Numbered from the stretch's first letter, positions 52,827 to 62,047 are shown. The stretch is 64,000 nucleotides of DNA from PFJX01 sp031426815 (GCA_031426815.1 JASJPG010000014.1:23515-87514); one strand, 5' to 3'. Translations and numbers: made by a program. Notes: generated from the letters alone by a model not told the origin.

Positions 52827-54200
52827 ATGCCGTCCAAGTTTGTCGCGCCTTGTTGTTGGTCGATGTTGGCCGGTTTCTCGCTGCTTGCACTGATGGCACA
52901 ACCGTTGCAGGCCAGCGCGGCGGAAGAGGAATCGGGCTTCGGCGACGATCTTCTGCTGGAGATAAATACCGGAAAGGCTCGGATTTACCTGGGTGAGAGC
53001 GTGCCGCTCAGCGCCACCCTGTTGGTCGGGTCGGTTTCGCTGCGGAATATCCAATATCCGCTGATCGGCAAGGGCCCCTATCGCCTGGCCTCTTTCGCGC
53101 CCCCTCGGCAGGACAGCCTGAAGCGGAATGGCAAGGAATATACGGCACACACATTCGCCGCGACGCTGACCCCCAATCGGAGCGGAGCGCTGGCTATCGG
53201 ACCGGCTGAGTTGCGCGGCGACCTCCTGCAACCAGGTGGCGGCAGCGCCGGTTTCTTCGGTGGCGTCGAAGCGCGTAACGTCATCGTCCGCGCCGTTCCA
53301 GCGAGTCTCGATGTGCAGCCGCTGCCAACGCAGGGACGGCCTGCCGATTTCGGCGGCGCGCTCGGTCGCTACACAGTAACCCGAACCGCATCCCCCAACT
53401 CGATCCGAGCGGGCGATCCCGTCACCGTAACGACGCGCATCGAGGGTGTCGGAAATTTTTACGGTTTTTCCTGCGATTCCATCGTCGTCCCAGGCCTGCG
53501 CGCCTACCCGCCAAGCAAACGCCAGCGCGGGAAGGCGCTGATCTGTGAACAGATTCTTGTGGCTGAGCACGCGCAAGTAATCCAGATACCCCCGGTAAGT
53601 GTAAGTTTTTTCGACATTGACGCCGCCCGCTATGGCACCAGCAAGACGACGCCCATTCGGCTGCTGGTCGAAACGCTGCCGCCCGTTCCGGCAATCGCAT
53701 CGGCACAGCTCAATCCGTCGAAATCTGCCCCACTTACCGCAGCGCAACGCAATGGTTCATTTTGGCTGGTGGCCGCCGCGCTTGCGTTGCTCGGTATCGG
53801 CGCGATTGGCTGGCTGAGCCGCAATCGGCGCTTAACGTCAAACCCTGCACGATATTCACAGACCCGGCTCGGCGCTTGTCTAGACGAAGCCGAGCAGGCT
53901 TTGGCCGCTGCGGACTCGGCACGTTTCTATACGGCTGCCTTCAGGCTTGCGCAGGTCGCCACCGTCGTGGGCGCTGGCGCCGAATTGCCGCCTCACAGCG
54001 TGGCCAGCTGTCCGGGACAGCCGGGGAGCGTGGCCTCGGATGCTCGCTTGCACCTGCTGGCCGAGTTGTTTCGGCACTGCGATGCGGTCCGCTACGGCGG
54101 AGTGCAACCCGATACGCAGAGCATGCGACTGACTTATGAAAAGCTGCGTTCGCTGGCGAACATGGCAAGGCAGGCAGCCACCGCCACGGAGCGGAACTGA
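52827..54200 (+). CDS. batD: BatD-type oxygen tolerance protein
   Basis: 457 residues: signal peptide (cleavage near ASA), beta-rich extracytoplasmic domains (about 35-310; LLLEINTGKARIYLGESVPL, GPYRLASFAPP, VTVTTRIEGVGNFYGF) and one transmembrane helix near 313-333 with a cytoplasmic tail. This is the BatD family. It ends the moxR-bat operon; no terminator hairpin follows. Confidence 0.9.
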   Translation: MPSKFVAPCCWSMLAGFSLLALMAQPLQASAAEEESGFGDDLLLEINTGKARIYLGESVPLSATLLVGSVSLRNIQYPLIGKGPYRLASFAPPRQDSLKRNGKEYTAHTFAATLTPNRSGALAIGPAELRGDLLQPGGGSAGFFGGVEARNVIVRAVPASLDVQPLPTQGRPADFGGALGRYTVTRTASPNSIRAGDPVTVTTRIEGVGNFYGFSCDSIVVPGLRAYPPSKRQRGKALICEQILVAEHAQVIQIPPVSVSFFDIDAARYGTSKTTPIRLLVETLPPVPAIASAQLNPSKSAPLTAAQRNGSFWLVAAALALLGIGAIGWLSRNRRLTSNPARYSQTRLGACLDEAEQALAAADSARFYTAAFRLAQVATVVGAGAELPPHSVASCPGQPGSVASDARLHLLAELFRHCDAVRYGGVQPDTQSMRLTYEKLRSLANMARQAATATERN

Positions 54201-54250
54201 TTCGGTTTTTCCGCAATCGCCATAGCTGGCACATTTAAGACAATAAAGAT

Positions 54251-54269
54251 TTTGTCAGTATTCTTTACA
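54251..54269 (+). promoter_or_regulatory. Candidate activator-binding site upstream of the PEP-CTERM gene
   Basis: TTTGTCAGTATTCTTTACA lies about 53 bp before the -24 element of the next promoter, at a spacing typical of sigma-54 activator sites. The TGTCAG...TTTACA form resembles, from memory, the box described before PEP-CTERM genes. Confidence 0.42.
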
Positions 54270-54321
54270 CCCCTTACCCGCTGAACACACAAAACAACAT
54301 GAATACAACTACTTAAGAAAA

Positions 54322-54337
54322 TGGCATGTTAAATGCT
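54322..54337 (+). promoter_or_regulatory. Sigma-54 (-24/-12) promoter of the second PEP-CTERM gene
   Basis: TGGCATGTTAAATGCT has the GG and GC at the correct 10-bp separation and matches TGGCAC-N5-TTGC at all but two core positions. It lies 80 bp before ATG 54417, nearly the same distance as in the other PEP-CTERM gene. Confidence 0.62.
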
Positions 54338-54416
54338 TAATAGCGTTGCAATTACGCCGCATAAAGCATTTGCGTAACTTCTTATTTGAGTAATGTTGTT
54401 TTTCTAGGGGATTGAA

Positions 54417-55076
54417 ATGAAAGCATTAAAAAAATTGATGCCTGTAGCTATGGCGGCGCTCTTCGCGGCGACTGGCGCTCAGGCAACGACCATCGACTTC
54501 ACGGGCCTTGCCGGCACAACGGATCCTGTCATCGGAACGGTCAGCTTCTGGGCGGGAGACCCCAATGTATTCAACGATACTTACGTTGATACCAATGGTG
54601 TTGAAGAGTACCTGCTGAGCGGGATTTCAGACGGTACTCACGCAGGTGGGCCCGCCACTGGCTACGATACCTTTATCGGTGTAACAAAAACCGGGACCGC
54701 TTTCGGCTCGGTCAGTTTCGCCATCGCATCCGACTACAGCTTTCCTGCACCTGGCGACAACACAACCCTCTGGGTTGAGGCCTATCTGGGTAGCACGCTT
54801 GTTGGAAGCGCCTCTCAGGGCGTCAGCACAGCCGATTTCGTCACTCTCGCTTTGAATATTGCCGGCGGTTTTGACAGCCTGCGCATTTACGACGATCTGA
54901 ACTCATTCGATCTCGGCGAGGCATTCCGCATCGACAATTTTGACTATGCCGAATATCAGGCGCCTTGCACCGGCCCTGGTTGCACTCCCAATCCGGTTCC
55001 CGAACCCGCTGCGATGCTGCTTCTCGGTGTTGGCATGGCCGGTTTGGCGTTCTCAAGACGGCGCAAGTCTGCTTGA
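54417..55076 (+). CDS. PEP-CTERM sorting-domain protein (second)
   Basis: 219 residues: signal peptide (MKALKKLMPVAMAALFAATG, cleavage near AQA), a beta-rich, Gly/Thr/Asp-rich secreted body, and a C-terminal PEP-CTERM tail (NPVPEPAAMLLLGVGMAGL, then FSRRRK). A pair of Cys lies just before the tail (APCTGPGCTP). It is preceded by a sigma-54 promoter and AT-rich leader. It opens the secreted-protein module that ends at 60.6 kb; 84 bp separate it from the next gene. Confidence 0.9.
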   Translation: MKALKKLMPVAMAALFAATGAQATTIDFTGLAGTTDPVIGTVSFWAGDPNVFNDTYVDTNGVEEYLLSGISDGTHAGGPATGYDTFIGVTKTGTAFGSVSFAIASDYSFPAPGDNTTLWVEAYLGSTLVGSASQGVSTADFVTLALNIAGGFDSLRIYDDLNSFDLGEAFRIDNFDYAEYQAPCTGPGCTPNPVPEPAAMLLLGVGMAGLAFSRRRKSA

Positions 55077-55160
55077 CGCAAAGCCGCAATAGCTAGGGCG
55101 AAATTCGCTCTTATGGACATAAGTACATAAGAGATTTGGTGTCTTTCAAGGAGGCTAGTT

Positions 55161-58043
55161 ATGAATATGAAGAAAATGTGCCCGCCCATGCGGCCAAACT
55201 GGCTTGCATCCGCCAGTGTCATGGTGATGTTCGTTGCCGGCGGCGTATGGGCCGATCCGGTACAGGTCTGGGTCCAGCCCAGTGGCAACACTTTCGCTAC
55301 CGCCTATGCGTTGCAAAACGAGGCACGGACCTACTTCGGTCGCGCTGAATGCAATGCCTGCGGCGCCCTGGAATACAAATGGGAGTTCAGCGACGGGACG
55401 TCGACCAACTTCACCTCGGTTGCCAATTCCCGTTATATCGAAAATGCCGCCAAGAATTTTGCGGCTTTCGGTACTCAGTGGGCCAGGCTGACCGTGCGCG
55501 AATCCGCCAATCCGGTTAACACAAATTCCGCACAGGTCGACTTGCAAGTCATTGCCTCGGCCAGCGACAACCTGAACCGGCAGAAGAACTCCGCCATCGA
55601 CCGTGGCTTGCGCAATCTCTATCAACGGGAAGTCAACAATGGTGCAGGTACCAGCCATTGGACCGACGATTCATATGGTAGCTATGAAGTTGGTGCTACT
55701 GGCATGGCGTTGGTTGCCTTCGAGAACCACGGCCACAATTTGCAGGCTTCGGACAGCGACATCTACAAGAAATCCGTTCGCCAAGGGGTTCAGTGGCTGC
55801 TGGATAACGCCTCGCAACCTGGCATCAACAATCAGCGTTGTATCGGCAACCCCGATACCAACGGCAATGGCAAGGGCGTGATCATAGGCAATGGTGGCCA
55901 TATATACGAACCTTCCATTGCTCTTCTGGCCCTGGTCAACAGCGCCGACAAGGCCTACGCACAGACCTATGTAGCTGCAACGTCCTCAGCTGTAAATGGC
56001 ATGACGTTGTTCGATATCGCGGTCGATGCCTCCGATTGGCTGGCGTGGGCACAAAGCGATGGCAATACCAACGGCGGCGGCAACACTGCGTATTGTTACG
56101 CCCCCGGTGGCACTTTCTCCATTAGCTATAGCGGCGCGGACATCACAAACGCTTCCGGCTACTTTTATTCCGGCGACATCGCCTCTTATGGCGGTTGTAA
56201 CGGAGATTTCACCTTCGACTGGGGTGATGGTTCCACTTCCTCCTACGCGGACAGCGGGACTTACTGCAACTGGAACGGCGCAAACACGGCCTACCCGGAA
56301 CTCAATTACGCCGTTTCAAACCCCGTCAACCATTCCTATGCCGCTGGCGGAGATTACACCGTAGCCCTCAGCTATACCGGCAACACTGGCCCTGTCACCA
56401 CAGCGCTTTGCAACGTCAGTGTCCCGATCACGGTTGGCGGAGAAGTGACTGCCTGCGGCGCAGCCGAAGCGCAGAGTGGTGCGGGTGGCTGGAGCTATGG
56501 CCCGAATGAAGCCCGCGGCGACAACTCACTGACACAGTGGGCGGTGCTGGGTATCAGCGAAGCCAAGAATCGCTGGGATATCGACGTCAATCCCGCGGTG
56601 ATCACCCAGTTGGGCCATTGGCTGGACTGGAGCCAGTGCGGGGATGGCACATTTGGTTATGACGGCCCCGGATCCTGGTGCAATTACCAGAAAGTTGGCG
56701 CCGGCCTGATCATGCTCAAGTATGTCGGCAAGCCCCTCAGCGACGCCGCCGTGCAGAGTGCTCTGGCTTATGCGCAGAACAACTGGGGTGCCACCTATGA
56801 AGGTAACCTGAGCAACCTCTACTCCATGTACGGCATGTACAAGGCGATGAAGGTTTGGGGCCTTACCGATGTGGGTAGCACGCAGGCTACTGGTCAGGCT
56901 TGGGAACAGCAGTACGATCAAAACCTGATCAGCACACAGAATGCAAACGGCTCCTGGGCTAACCTGGGTAGCTGGATGTATCCGTCCACCGCTGCCGCTG
57001 TAGCCATCCTGGCGCCTGAAGTGGCTTCGCTGCCCCCAGTGGCCAATGCGGGTGGTCCGTATGCAGCCATTGCGCCCAACCAGTTGCTGCAGTTGAACGG
57101 CGCCAATTCCTACCATCAGGATGCGTCGAAGAGCCTGGTCTTGTGGCAATGGGACTATGACGCGACAAACGGACTCTGGTGGGACAGTCTGCCTGCACCG
57201 GCAGCGGGTGAAGGTGGCGTTGGCGTGAATCCGTCGGTGTCCTACGGAGATGTGGGCCATAACCAGCCCTACACCGTGACCTTGCGGGTGACCGACAACA
57301 CCGCACCGACTCCGTTGCGTGCAACCAACACGACCGTGGTTAACGTGACGTCAGGCAATGTACCGCCGGTTGCGCTCACCAATGGTCCGTGGACTGCGCT
57401 GCCGAATACGCCGATCGTTTTCGACGCTTCGGCTTCGAATGATGCCAACGCCTGTACGGTCGCCGGCAATCCTTCGTGTCTGGGTGATTCCATTGTCACG
57501 TACGAGTGGGATCTCGATGGCGACGGTATCTACAACGGCGCTGGCGACGGTACACCGCTGACGGCGGACCGGAAGCAGGTACAACAGTCGTACCCGAACC
57601 CGATCAGCCTCCCGGCGAAACTGCGCGTCACCGACTCTTATGGGCTGTCTTCCGTGTCAACTGACGCACTCAACGTGGTTTCCGTCGCGCTCGTGTATGG
57701 TCAACAATATGAGACCTGCTACCGCGTAACGATTAACCGCTTTGAGGAGAAACTGGGCCTGCGTGTCAAGTTCAAGAACCAGGGCAACGGCGAGGCCGAG
57801 CAAGTGACGATGACTTTGACCAACGCTCCGAGCAACCTGACCATCCTCAAAGGTGTCGCCAATCTTGGTAATTTGCCGGCCGGTGCCGAGGTATCCACGA
57901 CGTGTAATGCGCAGACCAAAACGGCGGATATCGAGTTGAAGACCAACCGCAGGATTGTCCCGACGGGTGGCTGGCTGTGGAACGCGGACTTCGAGTTCAA
58001 CGGCAGCCATTACCATGTCACCAACCTGCCGCCGCTCAACTAA
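55161..58043 (+). CDS. Large exported toroid-repeat protein with PKD-like domains
   Basis: 960 residues. Signal peptide to about residue 31 (ATG 55161 preceded by AAGGAGG). Domains by eye: Ig-like/PKD (35-135); helical toroid part with prenyltransferase/squalene-cyclase-like repeats (140-300); an inserted PKD-like region with FDWGDGSTSS and VNHSYAAGGDYTVALSY (310-425); second toroid part (430-615; repeat QNANGSWANLGSWMYPSTAA); PKD (about 625-735; PPVANAGGPYAAI); PKD (740-840; YEWDLDGDGIYNG); C-terminal beta domain (845-960). No DxDD catalytic motif of cyclases is visible, so enzymatic activity is doubtful. No PEP-CTERM tail. Function unknown. Confidence 0.82.
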   Translation: MNMKKMCPPMRPNWLASASVMVMFVAGGVWADPVQVWVQPSGNTFATAYALQNEARTYFGRAECNACGALEYKWEFSDGTSTNFTSVANSRYIENAAKNFAAFGTQWARLTVRESANPVNTNSAQVDLQVIASASDNLNRQKNSAIDRGLRNLYQREVNNGAGTSHWTDDSYGSYEVGATGMALVAFENHGHNLQASDSDIYKKSVRQGVQWLLDNASQPGINNQRCIGNPDTNGNGKGVIIGNGGHIYEPSIALLALVNSADKAYAQTYVAATSSAVNGMTLFDIAVDASDWLAWAQSDGNTNGGGNTAYCYAPGGTFSISYSGADITNASGYFYSGDIASYGGCNGDFTFDWGDGSTSSYADSGTYCNWNGANTAYPELNYAVSNPVNHSYAAGGDYTVALSYTGNTGPVTTALCNVSVPITVGGEVTACGAAEAQSGAGGWSYGPNEARGDNSLTQWAVLGISEAKNRWDIDVNPAVITQLGHWLDWSQCGDGTFGYDGPGSWCNYQKVGAGLIMLKYVGKPLSDAAVQSALAYAQNNWGATYEGNLSNLYSMYGMYKAMKVWGLTDVGSTQATGQAWEQQYDQNLISTQNANGSWANLGSWMYPSTAAAVAILAPEVASLPPVANAGGPYAAIAPNQLLQLNGANSYHQDASKSLVLWQWDYDATNGLWWDSLPAPAAGEGGVGVNPSVSYGDVGHNQPYTVTLRVTDNTAPTPLRATNTTVVNVTSGNVPPVALTNGPWTALPNTPIVFDASASNDANACTVAGNPSCLGDSIVTYEWDLDGDGIYNGAGDGTPLTADRKQVQQSYPNPISLPAKLRVTDSYGLSSVSTDALNVVSVALVYGQQYETCYRVTINRFEEKLGLRVKFKNQGNGEAEQVTMTLTNAPSNLTILKGVANLGNLPAGAEVSTTCNAQTKTADIELKTNRRIVPTGGWLWNADFEFNGSHYHVTNLPPLN

Positions 58044-58069
58044 CGATACGGTCAGTTCGTCGCTCATCT

Positions 58070-58104
58070 ACAGCCAGGCAGCGCATCTTGCACTGCTTGG
58101 CTGT
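58070..58104 (+). other. Intra-operon hairpin
   Basis: ACAGCCAGGCAG and CTGCTTGGCTGT pair over 12 bp (one G-T pair) with an 11-nt loop, between the toroid gene and the next small gene. No T run follows, so an mRNA stability or processing role is more likely than termination. Confidence 0.5.
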
Positions 58105-58134
58105 ATCACCCCCCAGACACAAGGAGTTTCTACT

Positions 58135-58452
58135 ATGGACAAATCATCTGCCAAAGCTGTCCTCAGTATGGCTGCCCTCTACATGCTTTCGGCATTGCCC
58201 ACCATGGCGGCCGATCTCATTCTGAACGTGGACAACCTTACTAAAACAGTCTCGGTCACCAATACCCTGCCGACCAAAGTCACCATGCTTTACCTTGAAG
58301 GACCAGCAGGCAGCAACCTGCCGCTGTTTGTCCGACTCGATGCAAATGCGACCGTGAAGGCCCCGCTTCGCTTCGCGATGCCGGACCGGGTTGGTCAAGC
58401 AGCTTGTGATATTGCAGATCAGCGCCGCTTTCTCAGCGTTGAGGTGAAGTAA
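58135..58452 (+). CDS. Small exported protein of the toroid module
   Basis: 105 residues: signal peptide (cleavage near TMA, residue 25) and a mature ~80-residue beta-rich domain (LILNVDNLTKTVSVTN, VTMLYLEGPAGS, then VKAPLRFAMPDR) with a single Cys near the end. AAGGAG lies 10 nt before ATG 58135. Family not recognised. It resembles in style the C-terminal beta domain of the large protein just upstream (both centred on repeated NLTK/TLTN strands), which may be chance. A strong terminator follows. Confidence 0.7.
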   Translation: MDKSSAKAVLSMAALYMLSALPTMAADLILNVDNLTKTVSVTNTLPTKVTMLYLEGPAGSNLPLFVRLDANATVKAPLRFAMPDRVGQAACDIADQRRFLSVEVK

Positions 58453-58482
58453 ATCCCGCAATCCGAACCGCGGGCTTGCACG

Positions 58483-58521
58483 TTGGGGGGTGTACTCAAA
58501 GTCCACCCCCCAATTTATTTT
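58483..58521 (+). terminator. Rho-independent terminator
   Basis: Arms TTGGGGGGTG (58483-58492) and CACCCCCCAA (58504-58513) form a perfect 10-bp stem followed by TTTATTTT. It ends the 54.4-58.5 kb transcript. Confidence 0.88.
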
Positions 58522-58629
58522 GAACTTACAAATAGCGTAGATAGCGCGGCTTATACAATCAAAAGCCGATAGTCATACAAGCAGTGCCCATGACTTTTTC
58601 TATACAACTCTGCTGGAGATTGCTCACTG

Positions 58630-59439
58630 ATGATCGCGTCTGCCCCCCCCTTCGCAAAACCCGCTCGAAGAGTTGCGCTTCCACTCATAGTGTCCGCATT
58701 TCTTTGCTGGAATACCGGCGCAATGGCACAACAAACAGTGCAACCTGCCTCTCTACCAGCGCCCGTTTCCAGCGTGAGCGTGAAGCCGGTTCCGCCACCG
58801 CCGCCGATTCCGTTTGCGCCGAGACCGGGCAAGATGAATCCCGACCTTCCGATATTTCAGAAAATCGGCCCCGGCATATTCAGCCTGGGCGAGATCCAGA
58901 TCAGCAAGAGCGCCAAGACCCTTTCCTTGCCGGCTCAGGTCAACATGAGCAAGGGACTGCTGGAATACCTGCTGGTACGCAACGGTGGCAAGACCCACGA
59001 GAGCCTATTCCGCACCCACATCGATCCGACCCAACTCCAGCTGGCCATGCTCCTGATCGGCGCCGAAGGGACCGATCAGCCCCTGTCGCACCAAGGCGCC
59101 CGGGATGTGCCCAAGGGCAACCCGGTCGACATCACTGTGAGCTACATGAAGAACGGCAGGATGACGCCGCTGAAACCGGAAAGCTGGATCGCCAGGAAAG
59201 TCGAAGAAAAGATGCTCGATAGCGAGCCCCTGCAGTGGATGTTTACCGGTTCAACAGTTTCCAACGGCAAGTTCATGGCCCAGGCCGAAGGTTCGATCAT
59301 CGCCATCTACCGTGACCCCGCTGCACTGATCGACAACGCCTCAGCGGGCGGGGAAAGCGACCGGGTCTGGTTTGTGAAAGAACAGGACATTCCGCCCGTC
59401 GGCACGCCGGTCACCTTGACGATCAGCGTCAAGAATTAA
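58630..59439 (+). CDS. YdjY-domain exported protein
   Basis: 269 residues: signal peptide (cleavage near AMA, residue 33), a Pro-rich linker (about 35-65; VPPPPPIPF) and a YdjY-type domain (75-269). Typical segments are LSLPAQVNMSKGLLEYLLV, GGKTHESLFRTHIDPTQL, GNPVDITVSY, WMFTGSTVSNGKFMAQAEGS and a VGTPVTLTISV end. The function of YdjY domains is not established to my knowledge; they occur with secreted repeat proteins. It starts a new transcript after the terminator and precedes a second toroid protein gene by 25 bp. Confidence 0.84.
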   Translation: MIASAPPFAKPARRVALPLIVSAFLCWNTGAMAQQTVQPASLPAPVSSVSVKPVPPPPPIPFAPRPGKMNPDLPIFQKIGPGIFSLGEIQISKSAKTLSLPAQVNMSKGLLEYLLVRNGGKTHESLFRTHIDPTQLQLAMLLIGAEGTDQPLSHQGARDVPKGNPVDITVSYMKNGRMTPLKPESWIARKVEEKMLDSEPLQWMFTGSTVSNGKFMAQAEGSIIAIYRDPAALIDNASAGGESDRVWFVKEQDIPPVGTPVTLTISVKN

Positions 59440-59464
59440 TCTTATTGAATTGTTCGGAGTCCTC

Positions 59465-60628
59465 ATGAAATCAAGGTTGAAAACCCTTTTTTCCGTTTTT
59501 TTTGCCATTTCATTGCTCCCCGCCGCGTCGGGTGCTGCCGAAAAGGTTGTAGTCGCTTCCAAGCCCGATATTTCGCTGAAACTTGAACTGGAAACAGCTA
59601 TCGGCAAGGGGTTGGATTGGTTGGCCACACAACAGAAGGAAGATGGAACCTGGGGCCAGGCAGAGTACCCGGCACTCTCCGCCTTGGCACTAACCTCATT
59701 CCAGGGCGATCCGTCCGGATCGTACAAGCGCAAGCACGAGGCGAACATCAAGAAAGGCTACGAGCAATTGCTCAAGAATGCCAAGCCTGACGGCGGCATC
59801 TATGTCGAAAAGCTGGCCAACTACAACACTTCAATTTCCCTGATGTCACTGGTAGTCGCCAACAACCCGAGCTATGAGCCGGTGATGAAGAAGGCCCGCA
59901 ATTTCCTGATCGGTCTGCAGGACAACCGTGGTGAAGAAGCTGCAATCGATGGCGGCATAGGCTATGGCGGCAGGTACAAGCATTCCGACCTGAACAACAC
60001 GACCAATTCGCTCGAAGCGCTCTTCTACACACGTTACCTGAAAAGTGACGTTGCGAATGACCCGGAAGCCAAGGATCTCAACTGGCAGGCGGTCACACGC
60101 TTCATTAGCCGTACCCAGAACCTGCCCGGTTCCAACGACCAGAAATGGGCCAGCGATGATGCGGACAACAAGGGGGGGTTCGTCTACTTCCCTGGTCACA
60201 GCATGGCCGGCGAGCAGAAACTGAGCAATGAGAAAACGGCCCTGCGCTCTTACGGCAGCATGAGCTACGCCGGCTTGCTCAGTTTCATCTACGCACAAGT
60301 CGACAAGAACGATCCGCGGGTCAAGGCGGTGATCGACTGGCTCAGCAAGAATTACACCCTGGAAGAGAACCCGGGCATGGGGCAGGAAGGCCTGTATTAC
60401 TACTATCACACCATGGCAAAAGGCCTTTCCGCCGCCGGCATCGACACCTTGACGATGAAAGATGGCAGCAAGGTCAACTGGCGCCAGGACTTGGCCAAGC
60501 GGCTTCTGAATTTGCAGAATGCCGATGGTTCCTGGGCCAATCTGAATGGCCGCTGGATGGAGAAGGATCCTGTTCTGGTCACGTCTTACAGCACGATCAC
60601 CCTGGAGATTCTCCATCGCGGCCTGTAA
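59465..60628 (+). CDS. Exported toroid-repeat (squalene-cyclase-like fold) protein
   Basis: 387 residues: signal peptide (cleavage near SGA, residue 23) and a single alpha/alpha toroid with repeats LATQQKEDGTWGQAEYPAL, LLKNAKPDGGIY, NNTTNSLEALFY, ADNKGGFVYFPG and LLNLQNADGSWANLNGRW, i.e. QxxxGxW motifs as in prenyltransferase and squalene-hopene cyclase folds. No complete DxDD acid motif is visible. GGAG lies 7 nt before ATG 59465. It is encoded 25 bp after the YdjY gene and 137 bp before eboD on the same strand. A binding or structural role is as plausible as catalysis. Confidence 0.82.
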   Translation: MKSRLKTLFSVFFAISLLPAASGAAEKVVVASKPDISLKLELETAIGKGLDWLATQQKEDGTWGQAEYPALSALALTSFQGDPSGSYKRKHEANIKKGYEQLLKNAKPDGGIYVEKLANYNTSISLMSLVVANNPSYEPVMKKARNFLIGLQDNRGEEAAIDGGIGYGGRYKHSDLNNTTNSLEALFYTRYLKSDVANDPEAKDLNWQAVTRFISRTQNLPGSNDQKWASDDADNKGGFVYFPGHSMAGEQKLSNEKTALRSYGSMSYAGLLSFIYAQVDKNDPRVKAVIDWLSKNYTLEENPGMGQEGLYYYYHTMAKGLSAAGIDTLTMKDGSKVNWRQDLAKRLLNLQNADGSWANLNGRWMEKDPVLVTSYSTITLEILHRGL

Positions 60629-60765
60629 GTCGAAGCGGCAGGTTGGGCCGCAACGCATCTGCGCCCAACTGCGTCGCAATGGCGGGGTGATGAGGTTTCT
60701 ACCCATCCGTAACGCTTTTCTGTGACCAACCTACAACCCTGATCGGCTCCGGCTTGGGGAATAAC

Positions 60766-61968
60766 ATGCAAGTCATCCAGCAACAGTTTGCAGTCAGCTT
60801 CTCCTACCCGGTGTTGTTCACCCGGGATATGTTCGATGCGAACAACCCGGCGCTGGCCGATGTCATCCGCGCCAGTGGCCGTCCGAACAACCGCGCGCTG
60901 GTGCTTATCGACAGCGAAGTGGCCCGGCTCAACCCGGGACTGCTGGAAAAGATCAGCCGCTACGGCGAGGCGCACAAGGCGCTGTTCGAGTTCGTGGCGC
61001 CTCCGTTCGTGTTGCGCGGTGGCGAAATCTGCAAACATGAGCCGCTCGAGGTAGAGAAGATCCAAGCTCTGGTGGAGCGGCACAAGATCTGTCGCCATTC
61101 CTATATTCTCGCCATCGGCGGCGGTGCGGTGCTGGATGCTGCGGGTTATGCGGCCGCCACATCGCATCGCGGCGTACGCCTGATCCGGATACCGACGACG
61201 GTGCTGGCGCAGAATGACGCCGGCATAGGCGTGAAGAACGGGATCAACGCCTTCGGGCGCAAGAATTTCCTCGGCACTTTCGCGCCGCCCTACGCGGTCA
61301 TCAACGATTTTTCCCTTCTGGAAAGCCTGCATGTGCGGGACAAGCGCGCCGGTATGGCGGAAGCGGTGAAGGTGGCGTTGATCCGGGATCGGGAGTTCTT
61401 CGACTTCCTTTATCGGGCTCGCCAGGAACTCTGCTGCTTTGCCCCGGCCGCCATGGAGAAGATGATCGTCCGTTGCGCCCAACTGCACCTCGAACACATC
61501 GCTCAAGGTGGAGATCCGTTTGAATGCGGCTCATCGCGGCCGCTCGATTTCGGCCATTGGGTCGCCCACAAACTGGAGGAGTTGTCCGGCCACGAATTGC
61601 GCCATGGCGAGGCGGTCGCCATCGGCATCGCGCTGGATTCGCTCTACTCGCAGCGTATCGGCCTGCTCAGCGAACTGGATCTGCATCGCATCATCACGCT
61701 GCTGGAAGCGTTGGGCTTCGCGCTCTACCACCCGGCCTTGTCCTGGCTGGATGTCGAGCGGGCATTGGGCGACTTCCGCGAGCATCTCGGCGGCGAACTT
61801 TCCATTCCTCTGCTGGAAGGCATCGGCAGAAAGATCGAAGCGCATGAGATCGATATTCCCGCGATGAAAGCCTGCATCGCCAATCTGGCCGACCGGGTTG
61901 GCGAGGCTGCGCGCACCCTGCCCCAAAAAACGACGGCAACGCAAGCCGGTGTAAATCGCTCTGCCTGA
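60766..61968 (+). CDS. eboD: EboD 3-dehydroquinate-synthase-like cyclase
   Basis: 400 residues of the sugar-phosphate cyclase superfamily: NAD-binding IGGGAVLDAAGYAA, IPTTVLAQNDAGIG, GMAEAVKVALI (metal-binding Glu) and the metal-binding His pair in DFGHWVAH and LRHGEAVAIG. Overall more like the EboD/valiolone-synthase-type branch than housekeeping AroB. GGGGAA precedes ATG 60766. It opens the second half of the ebo genes. It may make the cyclitol-like compound handled by the other Ebo proteins (inference). Confidence 0.9.
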   Translation: MQVIQQQFAVSFSYPVLFTRDMFDANNPALADVIRASGRPNNRALVLIDSEVARLNPGLLEKISRYGEAHKALFEFVAPPFVLRGGEICKHEPLEVEKIQALVERHKICRHSYILAIGGGAVLDAAGYAAATSHRGVRLIRIPTTVLAQNDAGIGVKNGINAFGRKNFLGTFAPPYAVINDFSLLESLHVRDKRAGMAEAVKVALIRDREFFDFLYRARQELCCFAPAAMEKMIVRCAQLHLEHIAQGGDPFECGSSRPLDFGHWVAHKLEELSGHELRHGEAVAIGIALDSLYSQRIGLLSELDLHRIITLLEALGFALYHPALSWLDVERALGDFREHLGGELSIPLLEGIGRKIEAHEIDIPAMKACIANLADRVGEAARTLPQKTTATQAGVNRSA

Positions 61969-62047
61969 ACGAACGTCTCCGCGTGCGCTGTCTGGATGCT
62001 CTGCCGTACCGGACAGCGGCACGTTGTTTGCCCCCTTCCCTCCCCAT

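Noticed and set aside
55161..58043. Calling the large toroid protein a squalene-hopene cyclase
   Set aside because: No DxDD motif, secreted, interrupted by a PKD-like insertion and carrying several PKD-like domains; only the fold is similar.
60766..61968. Annotation as housekeeping 3-dehydroquinate synthase (aroB)
   Set aside because: Position beside eboA and eboB and sequence features around the metal site fit the EboD branch better; aroK and other shikimate genes are absent.
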